A stretch of 42,302 nt of DNA from Vallitalea sp. (lineage in GTDB: Bacteria > Bacillota > Clostridia > Lachnospirales > Vallitaleaceae): contig NZ_JAOARO010000031.1 of assembly GCF_025211055.1 (NCBI RefSeq), positions 1 to 42,302 of the forward strand. Reading direction: 5' to 3'. Both the position numbers and the translations under genes were made by a program. This document shows positions 1 through 8,382 of the stretch, piece by piece. The notes under the pieces were generated by a model. It was given only the letters and a program-made list of their open reading frames with translations, ran no database searches and had not been told where the DNA came from. How positions within the stretch are numbered: the first letter of the stretch is position 1; every line of letters starts with the position of its first letter.

Positions 1-138
1 CGTGAAGCCCCCCTCAAGATAAGATATCCCATACCGAAAGGTAGTAAGACCCCTTGAAGACTACAAGGTTGATAGGTCGGAGGTGTAAGCATGGTAACAT
101 GTTCAGCTGACCGATACTAATAGGTCGAGGGCTTGACC
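1..138 (+). rRNA. 23S ribosomal RNA, 3' end (partial)
   Basis: The window opens inside a 23S rRNA gene. The last ~135 bases match the conserved end of domain VI, including the GTAAGCATGG-type segment near 86-95 and the closing segment GGTCGAGGGCTTGACC at 123-138. The 5' part lies upstream of the window. The end point is set by the usual terminal helix strand and may be off by a few bases. Confidence 0.95.
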
Positions 139-269
139 TAAATAGATTCAAAGAGATTTGAATGTATGATAGTTAAGCTAAGAGTTAAGATATATAAGTT
201 ATGTAGCTTTGCAGAGGTTGATAAGATGATTTGTTGTTCACAATGTGTTGTTTTGAACGTTTATTATTT
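139..269 (+). other. 23S-tRNA spacer without a 5S gene
   Basis: This is a 131-base transcribed spacer between the 23S rRNA and tRNA-Trp. It contains a perfect small hairpin at 146-163 (ATTCAAA, GAGA loop, TTTGAAT), which could be a processing or stability element. None of the conserved 5S landmarks (such as the CCGAAC loop segment) is present, so 5S must be elsewhere or upstream in the operon. Confidence 0.7.
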
Positions 270-342
270 AGGGGCATAGTTCAGTTGGTAGAACGTCGGT
301 CTCCAAAACCGAATGTCGTGGGTTCAAGTCCTGCTGCCCCTG
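270..342 (+). tRNA. tRNA-Trp (CCA anticodon)
   Basis: The acceptor stem AGGGGCA pairs with TGCCCCT and the discriminator is G. The anticodon loop reads CTCCAAA, giving CCA. The TTCAAGT T-loop is intact and no CCA tail is encoded. It is the first of four tRNAs downstream of the 23S gene and is probably transcribed from the rRNA promoter. Confidence 0.95.
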
Positions 343-386
343 TTATATACAGATGAGTTATTCAATGTATACAATTAATTTTATCT

Positions 387-460
<74 letters not shown>

Positions 461-497
461 TTAGTAGTAAAACTAATTTATTATAATAATATTCCCA

Positions 498-570
498 GGG
501 CGCATAGCTCAGCTGGGAGAGCACCTGCCTTACAAGCAGGGGGTCACAGGTTCGAGCCCTGTTGCGCCCA
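498..570 (+). tRNA. tRNA-Val (TAC anticodon)
   Basis: The acceptor GGGCGCA pairs with TGCGCCC and the discriminator is A. The anticodon loop CTTACAA gives TAC. D- and T-arms are canonical (TTCGAGC loop). No CCA is encoded. Confidence 0.95.
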
Positions 571-595
571 TTATATTTTTACAATTTAATAATAT

Positions 596-669
596 GGCGG
601 AGTAGCTCAGATGGCTAGAGCATACGGTTCATACCCGTAGTGTCAACGGTTCGACTCCGTTCTCCGCTA
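596..669 (+). tRNA. tRNA-Met, elongator type (CAT anticodon)
   Basis: The acceptor GGCGGAG pairs with CTCCGCT and the discriminator is A. The anticodon loop TTCATAC gives CAT. The first acceptor pair is a G-T wobble rather than the mismatch typical of initiator tRNA, and the anticodon stem lacks the three G-C pairs of initiators, so this is the elongator form. It is the last tRNA before the operon terminator. Confidence 0.9.
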
Positions 670-671
670 CT

Positions 672-706
672 AAAAAACTTATAACTATATGTTATAAGTT
701 TTTTTA
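672..706 (+). terminator. Intrinsic terminator of the rRNA-tRNA operon
   Basis: The arms AAAACTTATAAC and GTTATAAGTTTT flank a short loop, and the hairpin runs directly into a T-tract. It sits 3 bases after tRNA-Met. Confidence 0.85.
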
Positions 707-1225
707 TTTAGAAAATATTTCTTATAATAATAAGAGTACATCTAAGAAAACTATAAATGATTTAGTTTCATAGTCTATTATATTTTTAATATAATATTAT
801 TATAGTACAAACAATATATTATCTATTATGTCATTTCTATAATTGCTAAAAATTCCATTATACGACTAAAAATACGCACAAAATTAAAAGAATAATAATA
901 AAATAAACTAATTATTTAATAAATAAAATTAAATACAATATATTAGCAAAAACAATAATAATAATATTGTAAATACAAAATATTCTTTAATCAACTTTAC
1001 ATTTGTAATAAAAAACAATATAATTAATATAAGATAATACTTATATTAATGTATTATTATAAATACACTTCAATAAACATTATAATTACATAAATATATA
1101 ACAGATATATAAGATAGGTTGGCTAAGAACCTATATTATTATCTTAAGAGCCATTATAATCATAAAAAGATAATAAAAAGTTATACATAAAATCTTAGCT
1201 GGAATATATAAAAAGGAGGAGTAAT
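707..1225 (+). other. AT-rich intergenic region and opp leader
   Basis: About 520 bases, extremely AT-rich, with no open frame that has a ribosome binding site. The distal part carries two inverted repeats: ATAGGTT/AACCTAT at 1114-1134 with a 7-base loop, and ATTATCTT/AAGATAAT at 1138-1174. They could be operators or leader hairpins of the opp operon. I could not pick a convincing -35/-10 pair; TATAAT at 1155-1160 lacks a good -35 partner. Confidence 0.45.
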
Positions 1226-3268
1226 ATGAAGAATATTACAAAGATAGTTTCAACTTGTTTTCTTGTTTTATGTTTGACTCTAAGTTTAACTGCTTGTAAG
1301 GGGGAAGAAAAAACAACAAGCAAAGAAAACGATGGGGGAGATACAATAGTTTCTAATGAAAAAGAAAAAGAACCAAAAGAAAAGAAAACTAAATATGATA
1401 CATTAGTTTTAGGTTCAACTGATTTTAATGCTGTATTCAGTCCATTTTTTGCTACAACTGGATATGATGTCGAGATAACAGACCGAACACAAGAATCATT
1501 AATAACCAATAATCGTCTTGGAGAGCCTGCTTCTAATTTAGCTGTTTATGAAACACCAAAAGAAATCAAAGATGATGACGGTAACATAATGACAGTCTAT
1601 AGATTTAAACTTCAAGATAACTTAAAGTTTAGCGATGGAGAACCAATAACTGCTGATGATATTATATTTACATATAAAGTTTTATGTGATCCAAAATATG
1701 ATGGAGCTTCTACTATATACACAACTCCAATTCTAGGAATAAATGAATATCGCTATGATGATCCTAATTATGCGGAAATAATAGAAGGTTTAAAAGTTAG
1801 CTCACAAGATGTAATCAAAGAAGAGGTTGAAGCTTGTATGATATCTGCATATGAGTCATATGGAGCAGAAGCTATTGATGGATATACAGGTTTTAATAAT
1901 CCTGACGGTTTAGAGGGAGAAGAATTGAAAAAAGCATCTATAGCTAAATTTATTGAAGTAGAAACAGATTGCTGTTATGGTACTTATGAAGTGGAAGCTA
2001 TAGATAATAAATTCAAAGAGTTAGAAAAAAAATATATTGAAGAGAATTTATCTAGTGGAACTATTAAGGTTCCTGATATTGAAGGTATTAAAAAAGTTGA
2101 TGATTTAACTGTTGAAGTTACCATTAAGGGAGTAGATCCAAAAGCAATTTGGAATTTGGGCGCTATTGAAGTTGCTCCAGAACACTATTATGGTGAAGGA
2201 TTCAAAAAAGGTGATCTAACTAAAGTAAAAGAAAAAAACAATATGCCAATTGGAGCTGGTGCATACAAATTTGAAAAGTTTGAGAACAATGTTGTAACTT
2301 TTAGGGCTAATGAAAATTATTATAAAGGTGAACCAAAAATCAAAAATTTAAAATATCAAGTTGTTTCATCTTCTAATAAGCTTGAAACTGTAACACTAGG
2401 AGAAGTTGATATCTCTGATCCAACAGCTAGTCCTGAAATGGTACAAAATGTTAAAGATGCAGGACTCCATTATGAATTAATTGAAAACTTAGGTTATGGA
2501 TATATCGGTATTAATGCTGATAGGATTAAAGATAAAAATGTAAGAAAAGGCTTAATGCATATTATGAATAGGGAACCAGCTATTAATACTTATTATGGTG
2601 AATTAGCTAGCGTTATAGAAAGACCTATGTCTAGAGTATCATGGGCTTATCCAGAGAATGCAAAATCTTATTATGAATTTAATTCTGCCAAAGCTCTAGA
2701 ATGTTTTGAAAAAGCAGGGTATAAACAAGTAGATAAGAATGGTACAAAAGTATTAGAAAAAAATGGTAAGCAATTAAAGATTGAAATTGGTATAGGTGGA
2801 GATGGTATTATGAATCACCCATCTGCTCCAATATTGACTCAAATGAAAGATGAAATGGAAAAATTAGGTGGTGTATTAGATATCTCTGATGTTGATGTAA
2901 CTATTCTATTTGATAGATTAGATGCTAAAGATTGGGATATGTGGGTTGCTGCATGGCAAGCGACTATTGATCCTGATATGTATCAAACTTATCATAGTAA
3001 TGGACCTAGTAACCATTATTGTATAAAAAATGAAGAGTTAGATCAAATAATTCTTGATGCTAGATCAACAAATGATATTGAAAAAAGAAAAGGGTACTAT
3101 TCAAAAGCTCTTGATATCATTATGGATGAAGCAGTAGAAATGCCAGTTTATCAACGTAAGAATATGTTTATATTCAACCCAGAAGTAATTGATGTAGAAA
3201 CACTACCTAAAGATATGACACCATTCTATGGATATTTCAAAGAAATACAGACATTAGAATTAAAATAA
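1226..3268 (+). CDS. oppA: Oligopeptide ABC transporter, substrate-binding lipoprotein
   Basis: This is the extracellular solute-binding protein (family 5) of the Opp/Dpp importer. It captures peptides outside the membrane and delivers them to OppBC. The N-terminus is a lipoprotein signal: basic start, hydrophobic stretch at residues 6-20 and lipobox LTAC with the lipidated Cys at residue 24. A charged linker follows (residues 25-55). The FSDGEPITADDIIFTYK segment near residues 136-152 is characteristic of the family. At 680 aa it is longer than typical OppA (about 540-600). The extra length seems to lie in an acidic, poorly conserved stretch around residues 190-280. AGGAGG precedes the ATG by about 7 bases. 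The oppB, C, D and F genes follow in one direction. The family is certain; peptide specificity is inferred. Confidence 0.93.
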   Translation: MKNITKIVSTCFLVLCLTLSLTACKGEEKTTSKENDGGDTIVSNEKEKEPKEKKTKYDTLVLGSTDFNAVFSPFFATTGYDVEITDRTQESLITNNRLGEPASNLAVYETPKEIKDDDGNIMTVYRFKLQDNLKFSDGEPITADDIIFTYKVLCDPKYDGASTIYTTPILGINEYRYDDPNYAEIIEGLKVSSQDVIKEEVEACMISAYESYGAEAIDGYTGFNNPDGLEGEELKKASIAKFIEVETDCCYGTYEVEAIDNKFKELEKKYIEENLSSGTIKVPDIEGIKKVDDLTVEVTIKGVDPKAIWNLGAIEVAPEHYYGEGFKKGDLTKVKEKNNMPIGAGAYKFEKFENNVVTFRANENYYKGEPKIKNLKYQVVSSSNKLETVTLGEVDISDPTASPEMVQNVKDAGLHYELIENLGYGYIGINADRIKDKNVRKGLMHIMNREPAINTYYGELASVIERPMSRVSWAYPENAKSYYEFNSAKALECFEKAGYKQVDKNGTKVLEKNGKQLKIEIGIGGDGIMNHPSAPILTQMKDEMEKLGGVLDISDVDVTILFDRLDAKDWDMWVAAWQATIDPDMYQTYHSNGPSNHYCIKNEELDQIILDARSTNDIEKRKGYYSKALDIIMDEAVEMPVYQRKNMFIFNPEVIDVETLPKDMTPFYGYFKEIQTLELK

Positions 3269-3278
3269 TAGGTAACTT

Positions 3279-3304
3279 GATTTGCAGCCTTCGGGTTGCA
3301 AATC
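3279..3304 (+). promoter_or_regulatory. Intercistronic UUCG hairpin between oppA and oppB
   Basis: An 11-bp stem (GATTTGCAGCC / GGTTGCAAATC, one wobble pair) is closed by a C(TTCG)G tetraloop and has no following T-run. The position, just after the binding-protein gene, suggests an mRNA 3'-end stabiliser that keeps oppA mRNA in excess over the membrane components. The function is inferred from position and structure. Confidence 0.75.
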
Positions 3305-3346
3305 ATATCTAATTTTAATATAAGTTGAAAGGATGGTGGAATAATT

Positions 3347-4315
3347 TTGAGACAATATATTATACGAAGATTATTCGTTTGTATATTTATTTTACTAGGA
3401 GTTTCTATAATAATCTATACACTAATAAGAGTAATGCCAGGTGATTATGTTCAAACTCTAACTGCAGGAAATCCAAACGTTACAGAAGAAATGAAAATAT
3501 CACTTAGGAAATTATACGGGACAGAAACAAACATATTTAAAGGTTACATAAATTGGTTAGGTAAAGCTATTCAAGGAGACTTTGGAGAGTCTTTCTTATA
3601 TAAACAACCGGTCAGTGAAGTAATAAAAAGTAAAATGTGGACATCCTTTACTATTGCATTCATTGCTTATATATTACAAATGATAATAGCCATACCACTT
3701 GGTATAATATCTGCAACAAAACAGTATTCAAAATTAGATTATGGTGTAACTATTTTTGCATTTATAGGTATCTCATTACCAAGTTTCTTCTTTGCAGCTA
3801 TACTTCAAAGAATATTTGCTTTTGGATTGGGATGGGTACCATTACAAGGTATGATAACAGCTAGAATGGATTATACAGGCTGGGCACTAATTAGGGATAA
3901 GGCATGGCATTTTATACTACCTATTGTGGTATTGGCGTTTTTAAGCATTGGAAGTCTTATGAGATATGCAAGAACAAACATGCTTGAAGTATTAAATGCT
4001 GATTATATAAGAACAGCTAGGGCAAAAGGTTTAAGTGAAAAGAAAGTTATATATAAACATGCTTTTAGAAATACTTTAATACCTATTGTAACTATGCTAG
4101 GTGGTTTATTACCATCATTATTCTCAGGTGCTATTATTACAGAACAGATTTTTGCTATTGATGGGTTAGGTTTTACAGCATTTAAAGCTTTGAAATCAGG
4201 AGATATTAATTACATGATGGGATTTCTTACATTCTCTGCAGTTTTAACACTTCTGGGAACTCTGTTATCAGATATTTTATATGGAGTTGCAGATCCTAGA
4301 GTAAGATTAAAATAA
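3347..4315 (+). CDS. oppB: Oligopeptide ABC transporter permease
   Basis: Inner-membrane permease of the Opp/Dpp family (BPD_transp_1), 322 aa, about six membrane segments. It begins with the family's MRQYIIRRLF start and a first helix at residues 9-29. The EAA loop that contacts the ATPases is visible at RTARAKGLSEKKVIYKHAFR (about residues 223-242). Translation starts at TTG; the upstream AAGGATGGTGG serves as the ribosome binding site and no in-frame ATG fits the family alignment better. It pairs with oppC, which begins 20 bases downstream. Confidence 0.93.
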   Translation: MRQYIIRRLFVCIFILLGVSIIIYTLIRVMPGDYVQTLTAGNPNVTEEMKISLRKLYGTETNIFKGYINWLGKAIQGDFGESFLYKQPVSEVIKSKMWTSFTIAFIAYILQMIIAIPLGIISATKQYSKLDYGVTIFAFIGISLPSFFFAAILQRIFAFGLGWVPLQGMITARMDYTGWALIRDKAWHFILPIVVLAFLSIGSLMRYARTNMLEVLNADYIRTARAKGLSEKKVIYKHAFRNTLIPIVTMLGGLLPSLFSGAIITEQIFAIDGLGFTAFKALKSGDINYMMGFLTFSAVLTLLGTLLSDILYGVADPRVRLK

Positions 4316-4334
4316 TTAGAGAGGAGAGATAATC

Positions 4335-5339
4335 ATGTTAGAAAAATCAAAGATTGATATTAATGATGAACAAGTAACTAGTAATGATAGAGAAATTGTT
4401 GTTGATAAAATAATTACACCAGGGCAGTTAGTAATGAAACGTTTCGTAAGAAATAAATTAGCCATTATAGGGATTGTAATACTGGTTTCTATGTTTTTAA
4501 TTAGTTTTATAGGTCCTTTTTTTTCACCATATGGTGAATATGAAATATTTTTTCAAAAAGACGGTGTTGAATTCACAGAAGACATCGAAAATTATGATGA
4601 TGAAAATATAAAAGTATTGATTAAAGCGCCACCTTCAAGTAAACATTGGCTAGGTACTGATAGAGATGGTCGTGATACTTTTACCAGATTGATGTATGGA
4701 GGAAGAATTTCATTAGTTATTGGATTTGTGGTAGTAGCAATTGAACTGTTTCTAGGAGTTATTCTAGGGGGTATAGCAGGCTATTTTGGTGGAAAAACAG
4801 ATAATATAATAATGCGTATAGTTGATATATTTTTCTGTATACCTTTTTTACCTATTGTATTGATTTTAAGTTCTGCTTTAATTACTTTAGAAGTGCCTGG
4901 TTCACAAAAAATATACTACCTAATGTTAGTATTAGGAATTTTGGGATGGGCATCAGTTGCTAGATTAGTTCGTGGTCAAATACTAAGTCTTAGGGAACAA
5001 GAATTCATGATCGCTACGGAAGCAATTGGATTAAAACCTAGAAAAAGAATTTTTAAACATCTTATTCCTAATGTAATGCCTCAACTTATCGTTTTAGCAA
5101 CATTAGGAGTTGGTGGAATCATTCTTACCGAATCTGCTTTAAGCTTTTTAGGATTTGGTGTTCCATTTCCTTTTGCATCTTGGGGGAATATGGTTAGTGC
5201 AGTAACAGACCCTATCATTTTGAAAAAATATTTATATATTTGGATTCCACCTGGAATCTGTATATTAGCTACAGTTATGGGGTTTAACTTTGTTGGTGAT
5301 GGACTTAGAGATGCATTTGATCCTAAAATGAGAAGATAG
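4335..5339 (+). CDS. oppC: Oligopeptide ABC transporter permease
   Basis: Second permease of the importer, 334 aa, with the OppC-type N-terminal extension and first helix (about residues 41-65). A periplasmic-side insert before the core contains the family motif [20 protein letters not shown] (about residues 107-126). The EAA loop is seen at [28 protein letters not shown] lies 8 bases before the ATG. It sits between oppB and oppD in one operon. Confidence 0.93.
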   Translation: MLEKSKIDINDEQVTSNDREIVVDKIITPGQLVMKRFVRNKLAIIGIVILVSMFLISFIGPFFSPYGEYEIFFQKDGVEFTEDIENYDDENIKVLIKAPPSSKHWLGTDRDGRDTFTRLMYGGRISLVIGFVVVAIELFLGVILGGIAGYFGGKTDNIIMRIVDIFFCIPFLPIVLILSSALITLEVPGSQKIYYLMLVLGILGWASVARLVRGQILSLREQEFMIATEAIGLKPRKRIFKHLIPNVMPQLIVLATLGVGGIILTESALSFLGFGVPFPFASWGNMVSAVTDPIILKKYLYIWIPPGICILATVMGFNFVGDGLRDAFDPKMRR

Positions 5340-5350
5340 GTGGTGACAAA

Positions 5351-6481
5351 GTGGATAGTAAAACTGAGAGTAAAAAATATTTCAAACAAGTATCAAAAAC
5401 TAATAAAAGAGTTTTTAAAAAATATAATAAAAATAAAAGAAAAAATAATATACCCCTTAGTCATTATAAAACTAGTATGAGAGACAAGAATAATTTAATT
5501 GAAATTGATAATCTAAAGACTTTTTTCTATACAGATATGGGAACAGTTAAAGCTGTTAATGGAATAAGTTATAATATTCCAAGAGGCAAGACAGTTGCTA
5601 TTGTAGGTGAGTCAGGCTGTGGAAAATCAGTAAGTAGTCTATCACTTATGCGCCTAATTCAAGGACCGGTTGGTCAAATTGTAGAAGGTGAAATAAGATT
5701 CAATGTAGGAGATTATGCTATTGATTTAACCAAAACTCCTATCAAGAAAATGCAAAGCATTCGTGGCAATGATATAGCAATGATTTTCCAAGAGCCAATG
5801 ACTAGTTTGAATCCTGTATTTAGAATTGGTAATCAGATCAATGAAGTAATTGAACTACATAACAGTGATATGGATAAGAAAAAGGTAAAAGAGAAATCAA
5901 TTAATATGTTAAAATTAGTTGGAATACCTAGAGCAGAAGGAATATACGATTCATATCCACATGAATTGTCTGGAGGAATGCGTCAAAGAGTCATGATAGC
6001 AATGGCGTTGGCATGTGATCCAAAAATGATAATTGCTGATGAACCAACGACTGCTTTGGATGTAACTATTCAAGCACAAATACTTGACTTATTAAGAGAT
6101 CTAAAAGATAAAATTGATGCCAGTATCCTATTGATTACTCATGATTTAGGTGTTGTTGCTGAGATGGCGGATTATGTAATAGTTATGTATGCTGGTCGTA
6201 TTGTAGAACAAGGTACTGCTGAAGATATATACCTAAATCCAAAACATCCTTATACAATTGGGTTGCTAAAAAGTAAGCCAGTAGTAAATAAATATGTGGA
6301 CCGTTTGTATACTATACCAGGTTCCGTACCTAACCCAATAGCTATGCCAAATCATTGCTTCTTCAAGGATAGATGTAATTCATGTATTAACAAATGTGAA
6401 GGGGAGTATCCTTGTTATAATAATATAAATGATACACATAAAGTGGCATGTTGGCTATATGAGAGGGGGAGGAAAAAATGA
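5351..6481 (+). CDS. oppD: Oligopeptide ABC transporter ATP-binding protein
   Basis: Cytoplasmic ATPase of the importer, 376 aa. Walker A is GESGCGKS, the signature is LSGGMRQR, Walker B is [12 protein letters not shown] and the H-loop is ITHDLG. The C-terminus carries the oligopeptide-transporter domain with HPYT and a Cys cluster ([12 protein letters not shown]... and a final VACWLY), typical of OppD/DppD. Translation starts at GTG after AGGTGGTG. This gives an unusual, very basic 42-residue N-terminal extension before [13 protein letters not shown], where most homologues start. The internal ATG at 5477 has no ribosome binding site, so the extended start is preferred. The stop overlaps the oppF start (ATGA). 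Confidence 0.92.
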   Translation: MDSKTESKKYFKQVSKTNKRVFKKYNKNKRKNNIPLSHYKTSMRDKNNLIEIDNLKTFFYTDMGTVKAVNGISYNIPRGKTVAIVGESGCGKSVSSLSLMRLIQGPVGQIVEGEIRFNVGDYAIDLTKTPIKKMQSIRGNDIAMIFQEPMTSLNPVFRIGNQINEVIELHNSDMDKKKVKEKSINMLKLVGIPRAEGIYDSYPHELSGGMRQRVMIAMALACDPKMIIADEPTTALDVTIQAQILDLLRDLKDKIDASILLITHDLGVVAEMADYVIVMYAGRIVEQGTAEDIYLNPKHPYTIGLLKSKPVVNKYVDRLYTIPGSVPNPIAMPNHCFFKDRCNSCINKCEGEYPCYNNINDTHKVACWLYERGRKK

Positions 6482-7446
6482 CAGATACAATACTTGAAGT
6501 AAATAATCTAGTGAAATATTTTCCTATTAAAGCTGGATTATTACAAAAAGTAGTAGGTCATGTAAAAGCTGTTGATGGAGTATCATTTGAATTAAAAGAG
6601 GGTAAAACTTTTGGTTTAGTTGGTGAATCAGGTTGTGGTAAAACTACCGCTGGTAGAACTATATTAAGATTAACTGAACCTACAGATGGAGAAGTCATAT
6701 ACAATAGGGAAAATATTTTTAAGTTGAAGCAAAGACAAATGCGAAAGTTAAGACCAGAACTGCAAATAATATTCCAAGATCCATATAGTTCTCTTAGCCC
6801 TAGATTACCGATAGGTGAAATTGTTGGTGAAGGAGTAAAAGAACATAATATCGTTTTAAAAGAAGAATATAAAGACTATATTATAAAAATAATTGAAGAA
6901 TGTGGTTTGCAAAATTATCACATAGACAGATATCCACATGAATTTTCAGGAGGACAGCGTCAGAGAATATGTATTGCTAGAGCATTAGCACTTAATCCAA
7001 AAGTGATTATAGCTGATGAGCCTGTATCAGCACTAGACGTATCTATTCAGGCTCAGATTATCAATTTGTTAAAAGATATTCAAGAAGAGAGAGGATTGGC
7101 ATATGTATTCATTTCTCATGATTTATCAGTGGTTGAACATATTGCTGATGAAGTAGGAGTTATGTATCTAGGTAACTTGGTAGAGAAATCAGGTAGGGAT
7201 GAAATATTCAAGAATCCATTACATCCATATACCAAAGCCTTATTCAGTGCTGTACCTGTACCTGATCCTACTCTTAAGAAAAAAAGGATTATACTACAAG
7301 GTGAAATACCTTCTCCAGCAAATCCTCCCAAAGGATGTAAATTCTGTACAAGATGTTCTTATGTAGAAAAAATCTGTAGAGAAGAAACTCCTGAGTATAA
7401 AGATATTGGTAATAACCATTATGTTGCCTGTCATCTTTATAATTAG
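6478..7446 (+). CDS. oppF: Oligopeptide ABC transporter ATP-binding protein
   Basis: Second ATPase of the Opp/Dpp importer, 322 aa, forming a heterodimer with OppD. Walker A is GESGCGKTT, the Q-loop [10 protein letters not shown], the signature [15 protein letters not shown], Walker [13 protein letters not shown] and the switch His ISHDLS. The C-terminal HPYTKAL and GCKFCTRC cysteine segment match the OppF/DppF tail. The start codon overlaps the oppD stop by 4 bases, with GAGGGGGAGG just upstream, indicating translational coupling. Confidence 0.94.
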   Translation: MTDTILEVNNLVKYFPIKAGLLQKVVGHVKAVDGVSFELKEGKTFGLVGESGCGKTTAGRTILRLTEPTDGEVIYNRENIFKLKQRQMRKLRPELQIIFQDPYSSLSPRLPIGEIVGEGVKEHNIVLKEEYKDYIIKIIEECGLQNYHIDRYPHEFSGGQRQRICIARALALNPKVIIADEPVSALDVSIQAQIINLLKDIQEERGLAYVFISHDLSVVEHIADEVGVMYLGNLVEKSGRDEIFKNPLHPYTKALFSAVPVPDPTLKKKRIILQGEIPSPANPPKGCKFCTRCSYVEKICREETPEYKDIGNNHYVACHLYN

Positions 7447-7459
7447 GTAGGTGATACAT

Positions 7460-7690
7460 ATGAAAGAGCAGTTTAATGACAATGATGTTACTATAGCTGA
7501 TATGAATGTTCCTGGTATGCCATGGTATAGAAAAAAGAGTAAAGTATCAAGTAAAGTAAGAGTTTCACTTAATAGAAGAGAAAGATGGGCTGCTATGATA
7601 GGCGTTTTTGAAGCTATATTACCTATTATTATGATATATGCTGCAGGAATTCTCCTTATATTTTTATTTATATATTTTATATGGTTATGA
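7460..7690 (+). CDS. Small one-helix membrane protein at the end of the opp operon
   Basis: A 76-residue protein of unknown function. Residues 1-50 are soluble and basic (KKSKVSSKVRVSLNRRERW), with a proline-containing MNVPGMPWY segment. A single long hydrophobic helix fills about residues 51-74 and ends at the C-terminus, so the topology is probably N-in tail-anchored. The start at ATG 7460 is set by GGTAGGTG 7 bases upstream; the in-frame GTG at 7451 lies inside that site. It begins 13 bases after oppF and before the operon terminator, which ties it to the transporter. I do not recognise the family; a regulatory or assembly role is only a guess. Confidence 0.75.
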   Translation: MKEQFNDNDVTIADMNVPGMPWYRKKSKVSSKVRVSLNRRERWAAMIGVFEAILPIIMIYAAGILLIFLFIYFIWL

Positions 7691-7724
7691 TTAAAAGGTG
7701 GATATAGCTATCCGCCTTTTAATC
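7689..7724 (+). terminator. Terminator of the opp operon
   Basis: The 16-bp hairpin has arms GATTAAAAGGTGGATA and TATCCGCCTTTTAATC and a TAGC loop. The hairpin overlaps the stop of the small membrane protein gene. The T-run is part of the 3' arm. Confidence 0.75.
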
Positions 7725-7763
7725 ATATAATATACTTTATACAATTGAATTTTAATCAATTAT

Positions 7764-7793
7764 TTGGAAATAATAAATAGAATAGTATATATT
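7764..7793 (+). promoter_or_regulatory. Candidate promoter of the DUF421 gene
   Basis: TTGGAA (7764-7769) and TATATT (7788-7793) are separated by 18 bases, about 30 bases before the start codon of the next gene. Confidence 0.4.
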
Positions 7794-7824
7794 AACATAA
7801 AACAATATAAAAGGAGTGGTATAT

Positions 7825-8376
7825 ATGCCTTTTCTATTAAAGCCCATAGTTTTGTATGTAGTAGCTATTCTATTACTTAGAATTACTGGTAGAAGGTCAT
7901 TAGCGCAGATGACCATTGCACAGACAGTAATGGTTATATCTATTGGAGCAATTATTGTAGAGCCTTTTGCTGATAAGGATATTATAAAAACCATAATTGC
8001 AGCTTCAATATATATAGTTTTATTACTTTTATTTGAATACCTGGAATTTCATTTTCACTTATTTGAAAAAATAGCAGTTGGAAAAGAAGTCATTATCATA
8101 GAAGATGGGAATTTTGTACCTGCAAACCTAAAAAAACTTAAGCTTACCAAAGCAGAGATTATGACTAGGGTTAGACAAGAAGGAATACCTAATCTTAATT
8201 ACATTGAAAAAGGAACATTAGAACCTAATGGACAATTTGGTTTTACATTGAAAAGGGGAGCTGAGCCAATTAGGGTTCAAGATATGGAATATCTATTAAA
8301 TGCCATATTACTAAAACAGCATTTAATAGATAAGCCAATAAATCTGGTTGATGAATTAGAAAAACAGCAGATATAA
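7825..8376 (+). CDS. DUF421 family membrane protein (YetF-like)
   Basis: A 183-residue member of the DUF421 family. Three hydrophobic segments occupy about residues 3-20, 28-45 and 52-70; between the first two is the family motif RITGRRSLAQMT. A soluble C-terminal domain follows with the pattern IEDGNFVPANLKKLKLTKAE, then RQEGIPNL and LEPNGQFGF. Members such as B. subtilis YetF are membrane proteins of uncertain role, some linked to spore germination or stress. AAGGAG at 7811-7816 fixes ATG 7825; the in-frame GTG at 7816 overlaps that site. The gene stands alone and converges on the antiporter operon. Confidence 0.85.
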   Translation: MPFLLKPIVLYVVAILLLRITGRRSLAQMTIAQTVMVISIGAIIVEPFADKDIIKTIIAASIYIVLLLLFEYLEFHFHLFEKIAVGKEVIIIEDGNFVPANLKKLKLTKAEIMTRVRQEGIPNLNYIEKGTLEPNGQFGFTLKRGAEPIRVQDMEYLLNAILLKQHLIDKPINLVDELEKQQI

Positions 8377-8382
8377 GTATTA

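Noticed and set aside
1155..1160. TATAAT as the -10 box of the opp operon
   Set aside because: No acceptable -35 sequence at 16-18 bases upstream, and TATAAT-like words are frequent by chance in such AT-rich DNA.
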